Source: an uncultured Alphaproteobacteria bacterium (GTDB lineage: Bacteria; Pseudomonadota; Alphaproteobacteria; RF32; CAG-239). Taken from it: DNA of 33,327 nt. The notes under the pieces are model-generated. The model searched no databases, had not been told where the DNA came from, and saw only the letters and a program-made list of their open reading frames with translations. The DNA lies in assembly GCA_944391425.1 (NCBI GenBank), contig CALXTO010000013.1:1-33327 (forward strand), in the 5' to 3' direction. The translations under genes and the position numbers were made by a program. Of this stretch, positions 15,209 through 23,345 are shown one piece after another. The first letter of the stretch is position 1. Each line of letters begins with the position of its first letter.

Positions 15209-15892
15209 TTACAGAAAATCACCGGCCAGATTTAAAATATAATCCCAATTTCTGCCATTTAAATAACTGATCAGCCGCTGATACAGCCATACCCCGTCCC
15301 AGCCCCGGGAATTAAACGCCAGCATTGACCCGACTGCCCATAAATTGGCAGACGGTAGAAACATAGCGCAAAACTTGTAAGACACTTTGGGCAGATCCGT
15401 CTGTTTCTCATGTATTTGCGATCCGACGGCATCAAGATGATAACCGATAAAAAAGCCCAAAACCCCATTTAAAATAAGGTTCATCGGTGCAAATGAAGTA
15501 TACACCGTCACGGCAATCATATAAAACAATCCAAACAGCGGAAAAAAGTACGGACCAATGACAATCAGCCAGTTCCCTTCTCCCTCAAAAGACATATTTC
15601 CACCGGAATTATCGCCTTCAACGCGAATGCCTTTAACTTTGTGAAGAGTAAGCAAAGCAAAAAAAGCATGCGTCATTTCATGGACAACGATTTCCATGTT
15701 GGACTTGACCGAAGAATCCATCATGCTGCGCGAGATAAAAAAAATAAAAAAACCGGCAATCAAAGCCACATAAGGCATTCTGGTAAACTGGAAATATGCC
15801 AGCGACTGGATAAACGCCGGAAAAGAAAACAGCATATATACGGCAACCGGCCATTTCAGAAGCTCAATCAATTTATCTATTACAGCACGCAT
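15209..15892 (-). CDS. Membrane protein with HExxH motif, M50-like metallopeptidase
   Basis: The 227-residue product has an N-terminal membrane region (about 12-55), HEMTH at 71-75 in VVHEMTHAFFALL, a soluble loop (about 85-107), a hydrophobic segment (about 108-150) and HEKQTDL with Asp166. In M50B-type proteases a QTD-like motif supplies the third zinc ligand. The overall plan matches the 183-residue protein at 14251, yet the two share little direct identity. The genes point toward each other with only the broken flagellin-tail gene between them. No operon partner lies on its strand. Proteolytic function and substrate are inferred, not shown. Confidence 0.72.
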   Translation of the reverse strand: MRAVIDKLIELLKWPVAVYMLFSFPAFIQSLAYFQFTRMPYVALIAGFFIFFISRSMMDSSVKSNMEIVVHEMTHAFFALLTLHKVKGIRVEGDNSGGNMSFEGEGNWLIVIGPYFFPLFGLFYMIAVTVYTSFAPMNLILNGVLGFFIGYHLDAVGSQIHEKQTDLPKVSYKFCAMFLPSANLWAVGSMLAFNSRGWDGVWLYQRLISYLNGRNWDYILNLAGDFL

Positions 15893-16000
15893 TTTATCAG
15901 CCCTCCGTGAGAAATAATACTGCCAATTTCGGATAAATTCACCTCCATTCTGAAATATATTAACATTTCTTCAATACTTCCCGATGTATGCTGACCATAC

Positions 16001-16070
16001 AAACTTATTTAACATAAGTTTTCGGACTGCCTCTGCTTCCCCATAAAACGGGGCAGTCCTTTGGATTTTT
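16001..16070 (+). ncRNA. Possible small RNA 3' part: two hairpins and a T run
   Basis: In the 248-bp space between divergent genes, hairpin AAACTTA/TAAGTTT (16001-16021) is followed by GGACTGCC (16024-16031) pairing with GGCAGTCC (16052-16059), then TTTGGATTTTT. CCCC (16039-16042) can pair alternatively with GGGG (16050-16053). A plus-strand terminator with no plus-strand gene upstream suggests a short noncoding transcript. No strong promoter was found ahead of it (TATGCT near 15988 is a poor candidate), so the 5' end is unknown. Confidence 0.35.
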
Positions 16071-16082
16071 GTCATATAAAGG

Positions 16083-16111
16083 TTGTAAACGGACAGCAAA
16101 GCTTATATTAT
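16083..16111 (+). promoter_or_regulatory. Promoter of the acidic orphan gene
   Basis: TTGTAA (16083-16088) and TATTAT (16106-16111) are 17 bp apart. A start near 16118 would leave about 23 nt before the ATG, including the AAAGG ribosome binding site. Confidence 0.6.
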
Positions 16112-16140
16112 AAAAAAAATGCAACAAAAAGGTAAAGACG

Positions 16141-16440
16141 ATGACCGGTGAAAATTTTGAAACTTATGACTTTTTGATTAATGATGAAGATGAAGCCATG
16201 CTTTTGCTCTACGTTCGTGAAGGCGAACCGGAAAACGCCAGCCTTGAGCTCAACCTCCAGGAACGTTCTGCCGTCCTGCACCGCAATACAACGGATGAAA
16301 TCAGTTTGTCGGATATTCCCGAAGACGTTCTGGACAGTCTGCAAGATGCCGATAAAATTCTGGTCTGCGAACTCAGCATTGAAGCAGACGAAAAAGATAC
16401 CCGCATTATCCACGCTTATGAAGCAGAAATTACCGATTAA
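16141..16440 (+). CDS. Small acidic protein, unknown function
   Basis: The 99-residue product is strongly acidic, with runs such as NDEDEA and EADEKD and few basic residues, and has no membrane segment or signal peptide. Alternating hydrophobic residues (AMLLLYVREG, SLELNLQ, KILVCELSIEA) suggest a beta-rich cytoplasmic fold. It has its own promoter, an AAAGG ribosome binding site and a terminator three bases after the stop, so it is a stand-alone gene. No family is recognised. Confidence 0.75.
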   Translation: MTGENFETYDFLINDEDEAMLLLYVREGEPENASLELNLQERSAVLHRNTTDEISLSDIPEDVLDSLQDADKILVCELSIEADEKDTRIIHAYEAEITD

Positions 16441-16443
16441 CCA

Positions 16444-16469
16444 AAAAGCTCTTCGTTTGAAGAGCTTTT
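16444..16469 (+). terminator. Rho-independent terminator
   Basis: An 11-bp perfect stem AAAAGCTCTTC/GAAGAGCTTTT with loop GTTT is followed by AATTTT. It ends the acidic orphan transcript. Confidence 0.88.
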
Positions 16470-16668
16470 AATTTTCACACGGGAATTTCCTTTTGCAATA
16501 AAAAGATTCCCGCAGGTTGTTTACATGTCTCCGCTCTCCCTGACAGCGCCGCTTTTATCAGCAAAAATGTCTTGCGGATAAGCATCTTTAAACAAAAAAG
16601 AAAAATACTTCATATAAAAAAATAATAAGTTAATACAAACTGCCTCAAGGACAGCCTTTATTTTCAGA

Positions 16669-17484
16669 TCACACCGCAACCGGCGCTTTGATGGCCGGCC
16701 ACGGATCATATCCTTCCAAGCGAAAATCTTCGTAAACGAAATCCTCCAGATTTTTCACCGCAGGATTCAAAACCATTTTCGGCAGAGGTCTCGGTTCGCG
16801 GCTGAGCTGCTCGTCCACTTGCTCAAAATGATTGTGATAAATATGCGTATCGCCGAATGTATGGATATATTCTCCCGGTTTCAACCCCGTCACCTGCGCC
16901 AGCATCATCGTCAACAACGCATAAGACGCGATATTGAACGGCACCCCAAGAAACATATCGCAGCTTCGTTGATACATCTGCAGAGATAATTTTCCGTTTG
17001 CCGCATAACATTGGAAGAACATATGACAGGGTGGCAGAGCCATATTATACAATTCCATCGGATTCCAGGCCGATACCACCATTCGCCGGTCATTGGGATT
17101 CGTTCGCAGTTTTTGGACAAGTTCTGCAATTTGGTCCACACCGCGGACCTTAATACTGGTTCCCTGAAATCCGTTGCCGCCGAAATTACGCCACTGCGCA
17201 CCGTAAACCGGCCCCAGATCGCCTCCTTCATCAGCCCATTCATTCCAGATATTAACGCCGTTTTCCTGAAGATACTTGATATTTGTGTCCCCCCGCAGAA
17301 ACCACAGGAGTTCATAGACAATTCCTTTCAGGAAAACCTTTTTGGTCGTCAGCAGCGGAAAACCTTCTTCAAGATTAAACCTCAGCTGCCTGCCGAAAAC
17401 ACTGCGTGTTCCAACCCCTGTCCGATCACCTTTGTCCACACCATTTTCCATGATGTCCTTCAACAAATCAAGATACTGTTTCAT
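16669..17484 (-). CDS. thyA: Thymidylate synthase
   Basis: ThyA makes dTMP from dUMP using methylene-tetrahydrofolate. The 271-residue product has the folate-dependent family plan: [12 protein letters not shown] near 20-31 for phosphate binding, WNEWAD near 81-86, the catalytic cysteine in [10 protein letters not shown] near 149-158, [19 protein letters not shown] near 173-191 and HIYHNH near 213-218. It has its own promoter directly after the rplQ terminator. ATG 17484 has no clear ribosome binding site. No dihydrofolate reductase gene follows; the 228 bp beyond its stop hold only the terminator of the convergent acidic gene. Confidence 0.97.
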   Translation of the reverse strand: MKQYLDLLKDIMENGVDKGDRTGVGTRSVFGRQLRFNLEEGFPLLTTKKVFLKGIVYELLWFLRGDTNIKYLQENGVNIWNEWADEGGDLGPVYGAQWRNFGGNGFQGTSIKVRGVDQIAELVQKLRTNPNDRRMVVSAWNPMELYNMALPPCHMFFQCYAANGKLSLQMYQRSCDMFLGVPFNIASYALLTMMLAQVTGLKPGEYIHTFGDTHIYHNHFEQVDEQLSREPRPLPKMVLNPAVKNLEDFVYEDFRLEGYDPWPAIKAPVAV

Positions 17485-17521
17485 ATCGTAAAATTATTGG
17501 TTAATAATTAATCACGCCCTC

Positions 17522-17549
17522 AATATAAACAAAAAGCCTTTTTTGTCAA
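17522..17549 (-). promoter_or_regulatory. Promoter of thyA
   Basis: On the minus strand TTGACA (17549-17544) and TATATT (17527-17522) are 16 bp apart, giving a leader of about 30 nt. The -35 abuts the T run of the rplQ terminator. Confidence 0.75.
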
Positions 17550-17550
17550 T

Positions 17551-17577
17551 AAAAAAGCCGCCCACAAAACGGGCGGC
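17551..17577 (-). terminator. Rho-independent terminator after rplQ
   Basis: On the minus strand GCCGCCC pairs with GGGCGGC around a 7-base loop, followed by six Ts. It closes the ribosomal gene cluster 21 bp past the rplQ stop. Confidence 0.92.
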
Positions 17578-17598
17578 CTTTCTAAACAAAAAACAAAA

Positions 17599-18048
17599 CT
17601 ATTTGGATTCGGCAGCAGCTTTTTCAGCCTCAGCAGCCGCAGCCTTTTCAGCGGCAACACGAGCCAAATCTTTAGCGCCTTTAGCATTGACATCACGGTC
17701 AACCAATTCGATAATCGCCATATCCGCTGCGTCGCCATAGCGGAAACCAGCCTTTAAAACACGGGTATAACCGCCGTTGCGATCTTTATAACGCTCGGCC
17801 AAAGTAGAAAAAAGTTTGGCAACGACTTCTTTGTCGCGCAGAAAAGCCAGAGCCTGCCTGCGGTTGCTCAACTGGCCTTTTTTGCCGAGGGTGATCATCT
17901 TGTCAACAAAAGTTCTTAATTCTTTAGCTCTTTGAACCGTAATTTTAATCTGTTCATGGGTCAATACGGCAGCCGTCAGATTTGAAAACAAAGCTTTACG
18001 GGCGTTGGTATCCATGTTTAATTTTCTATGTTTCATTCCATGTCTCAT
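17599..18048 (-). CDS. rplQ: Ribosomal protein L17
   Basis: L17 is a large-subunit protein near the exit tunnel. The 149-residue product starts [20 protein letters not shown] and has LITHGxx-type features ([10 protein letters not shown] near 49-58) and the [20 protein letters not shown] stretch near 92-110. After the core ends at about 119 there is a 30-residue Ala/Glu/Lys tail. It is separated from rpoA by 223 bp holding a promoter-like pair and a leader hairpin, unusual for a gene normally cotranscribed closely with rpoA. Confidence 0.97.
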   Translation of the reverse strand: MRHGMKHRKLNMDTNARKALFSNLTAAVLTHEQIKITVQRAKELRTFVDKMITLGKKGQLSNRRQALAFLRDKEVVAKLFSTLAERYKDRNGGYTRVLKAGFRYGDAADMAIIELVDRDVNAKGAKDLARVAAEKAAAAEAEKAAAESK

Positions 18049-18072
18049 GGCATTTTCCTTTCTTTTCTCTGT

Positions 18073-18089
18073 GGCCGGCAGGACCGACC
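18073..18089 (-). promoter_or_regulatory. Hairpin in the rplQ leader
   Basis: On the minus strand GGTCGG pairs with CCGGCC (one G-U pair) around loop TCCTG, ending 25 nt before the rplQ ATG. It may be a translational control or processing element; no T run follows, so it is not a terminator. Confidence 0.4.
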
Positions 18090-18187
18090 GGATAAAACAT
18101 CATCTTCACCACGGATTCGTTTACACGCTCATGCATGAAGACATTGATTCCCCTTAGGGAAAACAAACAAATCGAACGGCGGAAAGA

Positions 18188-18215
18188 ATAATAAGTCTCA
18201 AAGATAAAAGACCAA
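18188..18215 (-). promoter_or_regulatory. Possible promoter of rplQ
   Basis: On the minus strand TTGGTC (18215-18210) and TATTAT (18193-18188) are 16 bp apart in the long rpoA-rplQ space. A start near 18181 would give a leader of about 130 nt. Confidence 0.45.
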
Positions 18216-18271
18216 CGTACATACGGGCACTTTCATCGCAAAACCGTATTAATCCTCCGCCATACACTTCA

Positions 18272-19282
18272 TTAGAAGTGTTCGTCACAGCGACGAATCA
18301 ACTCTTCAATATTCTCTGGCGGCCAACCCGGAGTATCCATACCCAGATGAATCCCCATTTTAGCCAAAACTTCTTTGATTTCGTTCAAAGACTTGCGGCC
18401 AAAGTTCGGAGTACGCAACATTTCGGCTTCCGTTTTCTGAACCAAATCGCCGATATAAACGATATTGTCGTTTTTCAGGCAATTGGCGGAACGAACCGAA
18501 AGTTCCAGTTCCTCAACCTTCTTCAACAGATTTCTGTTGAACGGAAGTTCTTCTTTTTCTGTTTCAACTTCAGCTTCCGGTTCATCAAAATTGATAAACG
18601 GTTTCAACTGGTCTTGCAGAATGCGGGCAGCCAAAGCAACCGCATCTTCCGGAGAAACGACTCCGTTGGTTTCAACAATCAAAGTCAGTTTGTCATAGTC
18701 AGTAGCCTGACCGACACGGGTATTTTCAACCTTATAGGAAACTTTTCTGACCGGAGAATAGATGGCATCAACCGGAATAATCCCAATCGGGGCATCGGCA
18801 GCCTTGTTCAAAGCGGCCGGAACATAACCTTTACCCGTACCGACAGTCATTTCCATATTAATTTTAGCACCGGCATCCAAATTGCAGATAACCAAATCGG
18901 GATTTTTAATCTCGACATCATGCCCTGTTTCAATCATAGCGGCGGTAACTTCACAAGGACCTTCAGCCTTCAGGGTCATGGTCTTCTGCCCTTCGCTGTG
19001 AACAGCAACAGCCAGCCCTTTAATGTTAAGGACAATGTCCGTAACGTCTTCTCTTACGCCGGGAACAACCGAGAATTCATGCAAAACCCCGTCGATTTTG
19101 ATACTTGTAACCGCTCCGCCCTGCAAAGAAGAGAGCAAAACTCTTCTGATTGCATTGCCCAAGGTTAAGCCGAAACCTCTTTCCAAAGGTTCTACGACTA
19201 TTTTGGCCTTATTTCCGCCTTCCAGGGGAGATACATCCAAATTAGTCGGTTTAATAAGTTCTTGCCAATTCTTTTGAATCAC
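18272..19282 (-). CDS. rpoA: RNA polymerase alpha subunit
   Basis: Alpha dimerises to nucleate RNA polymerase, and its C-terminal domain contacts UP elements and activators. The 336-residue product has the N-terminal assembly domain ([20 protein letters not shown] near 32-51), a Glu-rich linker (about 235-250) and the C-terminal domain with [12 protein letters not shown], which keeps the DNA-contacting Arg, Asn, Cys and Lys, and [16 protein letters not shown]. The start codon is GTG (19282-19280), preceded by GAGGA. It follows rpsK by 93 bp. Confidence 0.98.
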   Translation of the reverse strand: MIQKNWQELIKPTNLDVSPLEGGNKAKIVVEPLERGFGLTLGNAIRRVLLSSLQGGAVTSIKIDGVLHEFSVVPGVREDVTDIVLNIKGLAVAVHSEGQKTMTLKAEGPCEVTAAMIETGHDVEIKNPDLVICNLDAGAKINMEMTVGTGKGYVPAALNKAADAPIGIIPVDAIYSPVRKVSYKVENTRVGQATDYDKLTLIVETNGVVSPEDAVALAARILQDQLKPFINFDEPEAEVETEKEELPFNRNLLKKVEELELSVRSANCLKNDNIVYIGDLVQKTEAEMLRTPNFGRKSLNEIKEVLAKMGIHLGMDTPGWPPENIEELIRRCDEHF

Positions 19283-19375
19283 TGGTATGTCCTCTATATT
19301 ACTGCATATGCAAAGTTCAAAAACGAATAGACCGTGAGGCCTTACGCCTCACTATCTCAAATACTAATAGCCATA

Positions 19376-19768
19376 CTATACGCGGCGGCGTTTTCTCAAA
19401 CGGCAGCCATTATGAGGAATGGGCGTAACATCGCGGATTGTCGTGATGGTAAAACCGACAACCTGCAAAGCTCTGATTGCAGATTCTCTACCGGAACCCG
19501 GACCTTTAACTTCAACCTCTAAAGTTTTCATACCATGCTCCTGAGCCTTTTTGCCGGCTTCTTCAGCGGCAACCTGAGCGGCATACGGAGTCGATTTACG
19601 AGAACCCTTAAAACCCTGTGCTCCGGAAGTTGACCAGGCAACCGTATTTCCCTGAGCGTCGGTAATGGTAACTCTTGTATTGTTGAAAGTAGAATTGATA
19701 TGGGCAACACCGGCCGTAATATTCTTCTTCTCTTTCTTTTTAACACGTTGTGATACTGCTTTTGCCAT
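19376..19768 (-). CDS. rpsK: Ribosomal protein S11
   Basis: S11 lines the platform of the small subunit near the E-site mRNA. The 130-residue product has the family signatures [18 protein letters not shown] near 20-37, [18 protein letters not shown] near 48-65, and the basic C-terminus [17 protein letters not shown] basic Lys-rich N-terminus is usual. It lies 13 bp after rpsM in the alpha operon. Confidence 0.98.
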   Translation of the reverse strand: MAKAVSQRVKKKEKKNITAGVAHINSTFNNTRVTITDAQGNTVAWSTSGAQGFKGSRKSTPYAAQVAAEEAGKKAQEHGMKTLEVEVKGPGSGRESAIRALQVVGFTITTIRDVTPIPHNGCRLRKRRRV

Positions 19769-19781
19769 TTAACAACCTACC

Positions 19782-20150
19782 TTACTTCTTTTTATTAGCA
19801 ACAGTTTTGCGTTTGCCCTTGCGGGTTCTGGCGTTTTGTTTGGTGCTCTGACCGCGGACGGGCAGACCTTTGCGGTGCCGCAAACCTCTGTAGCAGCCCA
19901 AATCCATCAGCCTCTTGATGTTAACGCCGACTTCGCGGCGCAGCTCACCTTCAACCACAACATTATTGTCAATGACATCACGGATTTTGGCAACTTCTTC
20001 GTCGCTCAGTTCATGAACGCGGCGGTCCAAAGAAATTCCAGCCTTTGCACAAATGTTTTGAGCAGTTTTTCTACCAATGCCGTAGATATAAGTCAATGCG
20101 ACTTCGATTCTTTTGGCAGTTGGGATATTTACACCAGCTATACGAGCCAA
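19782..20150 (-). CDS. rpsM: Ribosomal protein S13 (TTG start)
   Basis: S13 sits in the head of the small subunit and contacts P-site tRNA and L5. The 122-residue product starts [20 protein letters not shown] and ends with [18 protein letters not shown] and a basic tail. The initiation codon is TTG (20150-20148), since no ATG gives the family N-terminus; GGAG lies seven bases upstream. It is the first gene after a perfect-consensus promoter. Confidence 0.97.
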   Translation of the reverse strand: MARIAGVNIPTAKRIEVALTYIYGIGRKTAQNICAKAGISLDRRVHELSDEEVAKIRDVIDNNVVVEGELRREVGVNIKRLMDLGCYRGLRHRKGLPVRGQSTKQNARTRKGKRKTVANKKK

Positions 20151-20219
20151 ATTAAGTCTCCATTTTTAAAATTAATACACATTTAAAAAGTTGATCACCA
20201 CTTTTCAAAATTAAGCCGG

Positions 20220-20247
20220 ATTATATGCTAAAATTTGCAGGTGTCAA
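20220..20247 (-). promoter_or_regulatory. Perfect-consensus promoter of the alpha operon
   Basis: On the minus strand TTGACA (20247-20242) and TATAAT (20225-20220) both match consensus with a 16-bp spacer, in the 158-bp gap between adk and rpsM. The start near 20213 gives a leader of about 63 nt. Confidence 0.85.
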
Positions 20248-20308
20248 CCAAAGATTCACTAAATTTTCGAAAAAAATACATTTTTTCAAAAAATTATCGC
20301 GCCGTCCT

Positions 20309-20980
20309 CTATTTTACGGCTAGCAAATCGTCAATTTTCTTCGCCACCGCAACAATTGACCCCGTTCCGTCCACACAGCGAAGCAACCCTTTCTTTTCAA
20401 AATAGGGAATGGTCGGATAAGTCAAAGCCCGATAATTGACGAGTCGATTCTGCACGGTAGCACGATTATCATCGATTCGCCGATAGAAATCGGTTCCGCC
20501 GCAATTATCACAAACGCCGTAAACTTTAGGCTTCTGATATTTATCATGATACCCCTGTCCGCACTTCATACAGGCATAACGTCCCAAAATACGTTCCATA
20601 ATAATCTCATCCGGAACCTGAATCTCAATAACGGCATCCAAAGCAATCCCTTTTTTGGACAACATTTTTTCCAAAGCTTCGGCCTGCGGCAGAGTCCTGG
20701 GAAAGCCATCCAGAATAAACCCGTGTTTACAGTCCTCTTCGTCGATTCGCGCAGAAAGCATTTTGATAATCATATCGTCCGGAACTAGGTTTCCGCCGTC
20801 AATCAGCGCTTTTATCTCCAAACCCAGCGGCGTCCCTTTGGCTGCCTCGGCCCGCAGCATTTCTCCCGTTGACAAATGCGGAATAGCTACTCTTTCTTTT
20901 AAAAGCCGAGCCTGAGTTCCCTTGCCGCAGCCGGGCGCTCCCGTAAAAACGATATGCAGACCTAATCCGTCTTTATTCAT
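20309..20980 (-). CDS. adk: Adenylate kinase, long zinc-binding form
   Basis: Adk interconverts ATP plus AMP and two ADP. The 223-residue product has P-loop GAPGCGKGT at 14-22, LSTGEMLR near 36-43, DGFPRT at 91-96 and DDNR at 170-173. The lid (about 130-167) carries Cys137, Cys140, Cys157 and Cys160, the four-cysteine structural zinc site. It lies one base after secY; this secY-adk-rpsM order is typical of Alphaproteobacteria and many Gram-positives. Confidence 0.97.
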   Translation of the reverse strand: MNKDGLGLHIVFTGAPGCGKGTQARLLKERVAIPHLSTGEMLRAEAAKGTPLGLEIKALIDGGNLVPDDMIIKMLSARIDEEDCKHGFILDGFPRTLPQAEALEKMLSKKGIALDAVIEIQVPDEIIMERILGRYACMKCGQGYHDKYQKPKVYGVCDNCGGTDFYRRIDDNRATVQNRLVNYRALTYPTIPYFEKKGLLRCVDGTGSIVAVAKKIDDLLAVK

Positions 20981-20981
20981 T

Positions 20982-22331
20982 TCAACGTCTCTTCCGATTG
21001 GCTAAAGAAGCTTTTTTAATAAGAGATTCATACTGATAAGCAATCAAATGCGACTGCAACTGGCCGACAAAATCCATGGTAACCTGAACCACGATCAAAA
21101 GCGTCGTGCCACCCAACACAAACGGAACAGACAATTTGCTGATGAGAATTTCCGGCAGAATACACAGACCTACCAAATAGATTGCACCCAAAACCGTCAG
21201 ACGGGTGATGACATAATCCAGATATTCGGCCGTATTTTTACCCGGACGAATACCGGCGATAAAGCCACCGTGCTTTTTCAAATTTTCAGCTGTTTCTTCC
21301 GGATTAAAAACAATCGCGGTATAAAAGAAAGCAAAAAAAGCAATCAGAAAAGCATACAAAGCCAAATACAACGGCTGCCCGTGTCCCAGCATCTGGCTCA
21401 GTTCCTGGACCCAGGCCGGGCCGTTTTCGGCACTGAAATTGGCAATTGTAATCGGCAGCAACAGCAAAGAACTGGCGAAAATCGGCGGAATAACCCCAGT
21501 CGGATTAATCTTCAACGGCAGATGCGAACTTTCCGAAGCACCCATCCGCCCCATAACCTGACGCTTGGGATACTGAATGATAATTTTTCTCTGTGCCCTT
21601 TCAACCAAAACAATCAAATAAATCAAGCCCAGAACCATAGCCAGCAGCATCAGGATAACCGGAGCCGACATTGAGCCGACGCGTCCGAGTTCAAAAGTCT
21701 GCGCCAAAGCTGTCGGAATATTGGCAATAATACCAACCGTAATAATCAGCGAAGAGCCGTTACCGACACCGCGGGCAGTAATCTGCTCGCCCAGCCATAC
21801 GATAAACATCGTACCGCCGACCAAAGAAACGATCGTCGTAAAACGGAACACAAATCCTGGATCAACCACTGCAGACATACCTGCTGCACCGGTCATACCT
21901 TCCAAACCGACTGCGATTCCGTATCCCTGAACAATTGTAATCAACACCGTCAGATAACGAGTATACTGAGTTACCTTGCGGTGTCCGGCCTCACCTTCCT
22001 TTTTCAGAGCCATCAGAGAAGGAATAACTGATTGTCCCAGCTGAATGATAATGGAGGCGGAAATATAAGGCATAATATTAAGGGCAAAAATAGTCATGCG
22101 TTCCAGCGCGCCGCCGGCAAACATATTAAACATTCCCAAAATGCCGCCGGAATTGCGGGCAAAAATTTCCGCCAGAATTTTCGGATCAATACCCGGCAGC
22201 GGAATAAAGGTACCTAAACGGAATACGATCAAAGCCAGGACCGTAAACCACAGTCTTTTTTTCAGTTCTTCTGCTTTGCCAAATGCGGACATATCAAGAT
22301 TTGCCGCCATTTTCTCTGCAAGTGAAACCAT
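20982..22331 (-). CDS. secY: Preprotein translocase subunit SecY
   Basis: SecY forms the protein-conducting channel of the inner membrane with SecE and SecG. The 449-residue product has the expected ten membrane helices, the N-terminal TFIPLPGIDP, a plug region around the first periplasmic loop (GGILGMFNMFAGGALERMTI near 62-81) and cytoplasmic loop motifs KEGEAGHRKVTQYTRYLTV and QRKIIIQYPKRQ. It is not tightly joined to rplO: a 252-bp gap holds a terminator, a promoter and a leader hairpin. adk follows at once. Confidence 0.98.
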   Translation of the reverse strand: MVSLAEKMAANLDMSAFGKAEELKKRLWFTVLALIVFRLGTFIPLPGIDPKILAEIFARNSGGILGMFNMFAGGALERMTIFALNIMPYISASIIIQLGQSVIPSLMALKKEGEAGHRKVTQYTRYLTVLITIVQGYGIAVGLEGMTGAAGMSAVVDPGFVFRFTTIVSLVGGTMFIVWLGEQITARGVGNGSSLIITVGIIANIPTALAQTFELGRVGSMSAPVILMLLAMVLGLIYLIVLVERAQRKIIIQYPKRQVMGRMGASESSHLPLKINPTGVIPPIFASSLLLLPITIANFSAENGPAWVQELSQMLGHGQPLYLALYAFLIAFFAFFYTAIVFNPEETAENLKKHGGFIAGIRPGKNTAEYLDYVITRLTVLGAIYLVGLCILPEILISKLSVPFVLGGTTLLIVVQVTMDFVGQLQSHLIAYQYESLIKKASLANRKRR

Positions 22332-22367
22332 TTTTACTTCCTTAATCTATATTTAAAACAAACAATC

Positions 22368-22386
22368 AGGAGCTGATATAGCTCCT
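22368..22386 (-). promoter_or_regulatory. Hairpin in the secY leader
   Basis: On the minus strand AGGAGCT pairs with AGCTCCT around ATATC, starting about seven bases after the predicted transcription start and 36 bases before the secY ATG. A T-rich stretch (GATTGTTTGTTTT) follows, so it could be a weak attenuator or a binding site for translational control. Confidence 0.45.
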
Positions 22387-22399
22387 TTAAGCTAAGATA

Positions 22400-22427
22400 T
22401 TAATACACTAAAAAAAATTTAATTCAA
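22400..22427 (-). promoter_or_regulatory. Probable promoter of secY-adk
   Basis: On the minus strand TTGAAT (22427-22422) and TATTAA (22405-22400) are 16 bp apart. Its position between the post-rplO terminator and secY suggests a separate transcription unit. Confidence 0.55.
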
Positions 22428-22530
22428 CTAAATTATCCATTTACACCACATAAATAAGCCGATTCTTTTCCATCTTGCAGATAAATCTAAAGTCATTTTG
22501 CATTTACTTCAAAATTTCTGCACAAAATCC

Positions 22531-22560
22531 TAAAAAAGGCGGGACAACATCCCGCCTTTT
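22531..22560 (-). terminator. Strong intrinsic terminator between rplO and secY
   Basis: On the minus strand AAAAGGCGGG pairs with CCCGCCTTTT around a 7-base loop, followed by further Ts. It begins 24 bp past the rplO stop. The structure would also work on the other strand. It interrupts what is usually one continuous spc operon. Confidence 0.88.
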
Positions 22561-22583
22561 TCATCAGCGTCAAGCTTTCTTCA

Positions 22584-23039
22584 TTAAGCTACGATAGAAA
22601 CCTTACCGCCTGCTTTTTCAACTGCAGCAATAGCTGTTTTGGATGCAGAATTTACGCTGATAACGGCCTTGGTGGTAATAGCACCGCGAGCCAACAAGCG
22701 TACTCCGTCCAAAGTTTTATTGATAACGCCGGCCTTAAGCAAAGACTCAACGTTAATATCCTCAGCATTCAGCTTGCCTGCGTCAATCGCTTTTTGGATC
22801 GTATCCAAATTAACAACGGCAAATTCCTTGGCAAAAGGATTCTTAAAACCGCGTTTCGGCAAACGACGGTAAATCGGCATCTGACCGCCTTCAAAGCCGT
22901 TAATCGCAACGCCGGAGCGGGATTTCTGGCCTTTCTGTCCGTGTCCGGCAGTTTTGCCTGAGCCGCTTCCGATGCCGCGGGCAACGCGCTTGCGGTTTTT
23001 TCTGGCGCCTTCGTTGTCTCTAATTTCATTAAGTTTCAT
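22584..23039 (-). CDS. rplO: Ribosomal protein L15
   Basis: L15 is a late-assembly large-subunit protein. The 151-residue product has the glycine-rich, basic N-terminal half typical of the family ([20 protein letters not shown] near 17-36, [18 protein letters not shown] near 49-66) and a globular C-terminal domain ending in [11 protein letters not shown]. It is preceded by a 117-bp gap with a long hairpin and followed by a strong terminator, so it is probably the last gene of the S10/spc transcript. Confidence 0.98.
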   Translation of the reverse strand: MKLNEIRDNEGARKNRKRVARGIGSGSGKTAGHGQKGQKSRSGVAINGFEGGQMPIYRRLPKRGFKNPFAKEFAVVNLDTIQKAIDAGKLNAEDINVESLLKAGVINKTLDGVRLLARGAITTKAVISVNSASKTAIAAVEKAGGKVSIVA

Positions 23040-23087
23040 TTTTTATCACCTTATAAATTCATAAAGCCATGGGTCTGGTCAAAAGCA

Positions 23088-23134
23088 GTGCCGGAAATTT
23101 TAATATCGTGTCAAACACGGAAAAATTCCGGCAC
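23088..23134 (-). promoter_or_regulatory. Long intercistronic hairpin between rpmD and rplO
   Basis: On the minus strand GTGCCGGAATTTT pairs with a matching AAAATTTCCGGCAC arm (13 of 14 positions), and an inner CGTG/CACG stem lies in the loop. No T run follows, so a terminator is unlikely; mRNA stabilisation, processing or protein binding are possible. Confidence 0.5.
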
Positions 23135-23156
23135 GACAGCTTTTTGCAAATCCCTC

Positions 23157-23342
23157 CTACTCTTCCACTTTAACGAGGTGGGCAACCTTCTTAATCATCC
23201 CGCGGACGGAAGGTGTATCTTCCAGAACGGAGGTCTTATGCATCTTGTTTAAGCCAAGCCCGATTAAAGTAGCTCTCTGTACCTCAGGGCGTCCAATCGG
23301 ACTGGCAATCTGAGTAACTTTGATAGTCTTCTTTGCAGCCAT
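23157..23342 (-). CDS. rpmD: Ribosomal protein L30
   Basis: L30 is a small large-subunit protein absent from some bacteria. The 61-residue product shows [26 protein letters not shown] (about 8-33) in the family pattern, followed by [20 protein letters not shown]. It starts three bases after the rpsE stop. Confidence 0.97.
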   Translation of the reverse strand: MAAKKTIKVTQIASPIGRPEVQRATLIGLGLNKMHKTSVLEDTPSVRGMIKKVAHLVKVEE

Positions 23343-23345
23343 GGT

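Noticed and set aside
16521..16709. 62-codon minus-strand frame after thyA
   Set aside because: It overlaps the thyA end, has no ribosome binding site and no recognisable features.
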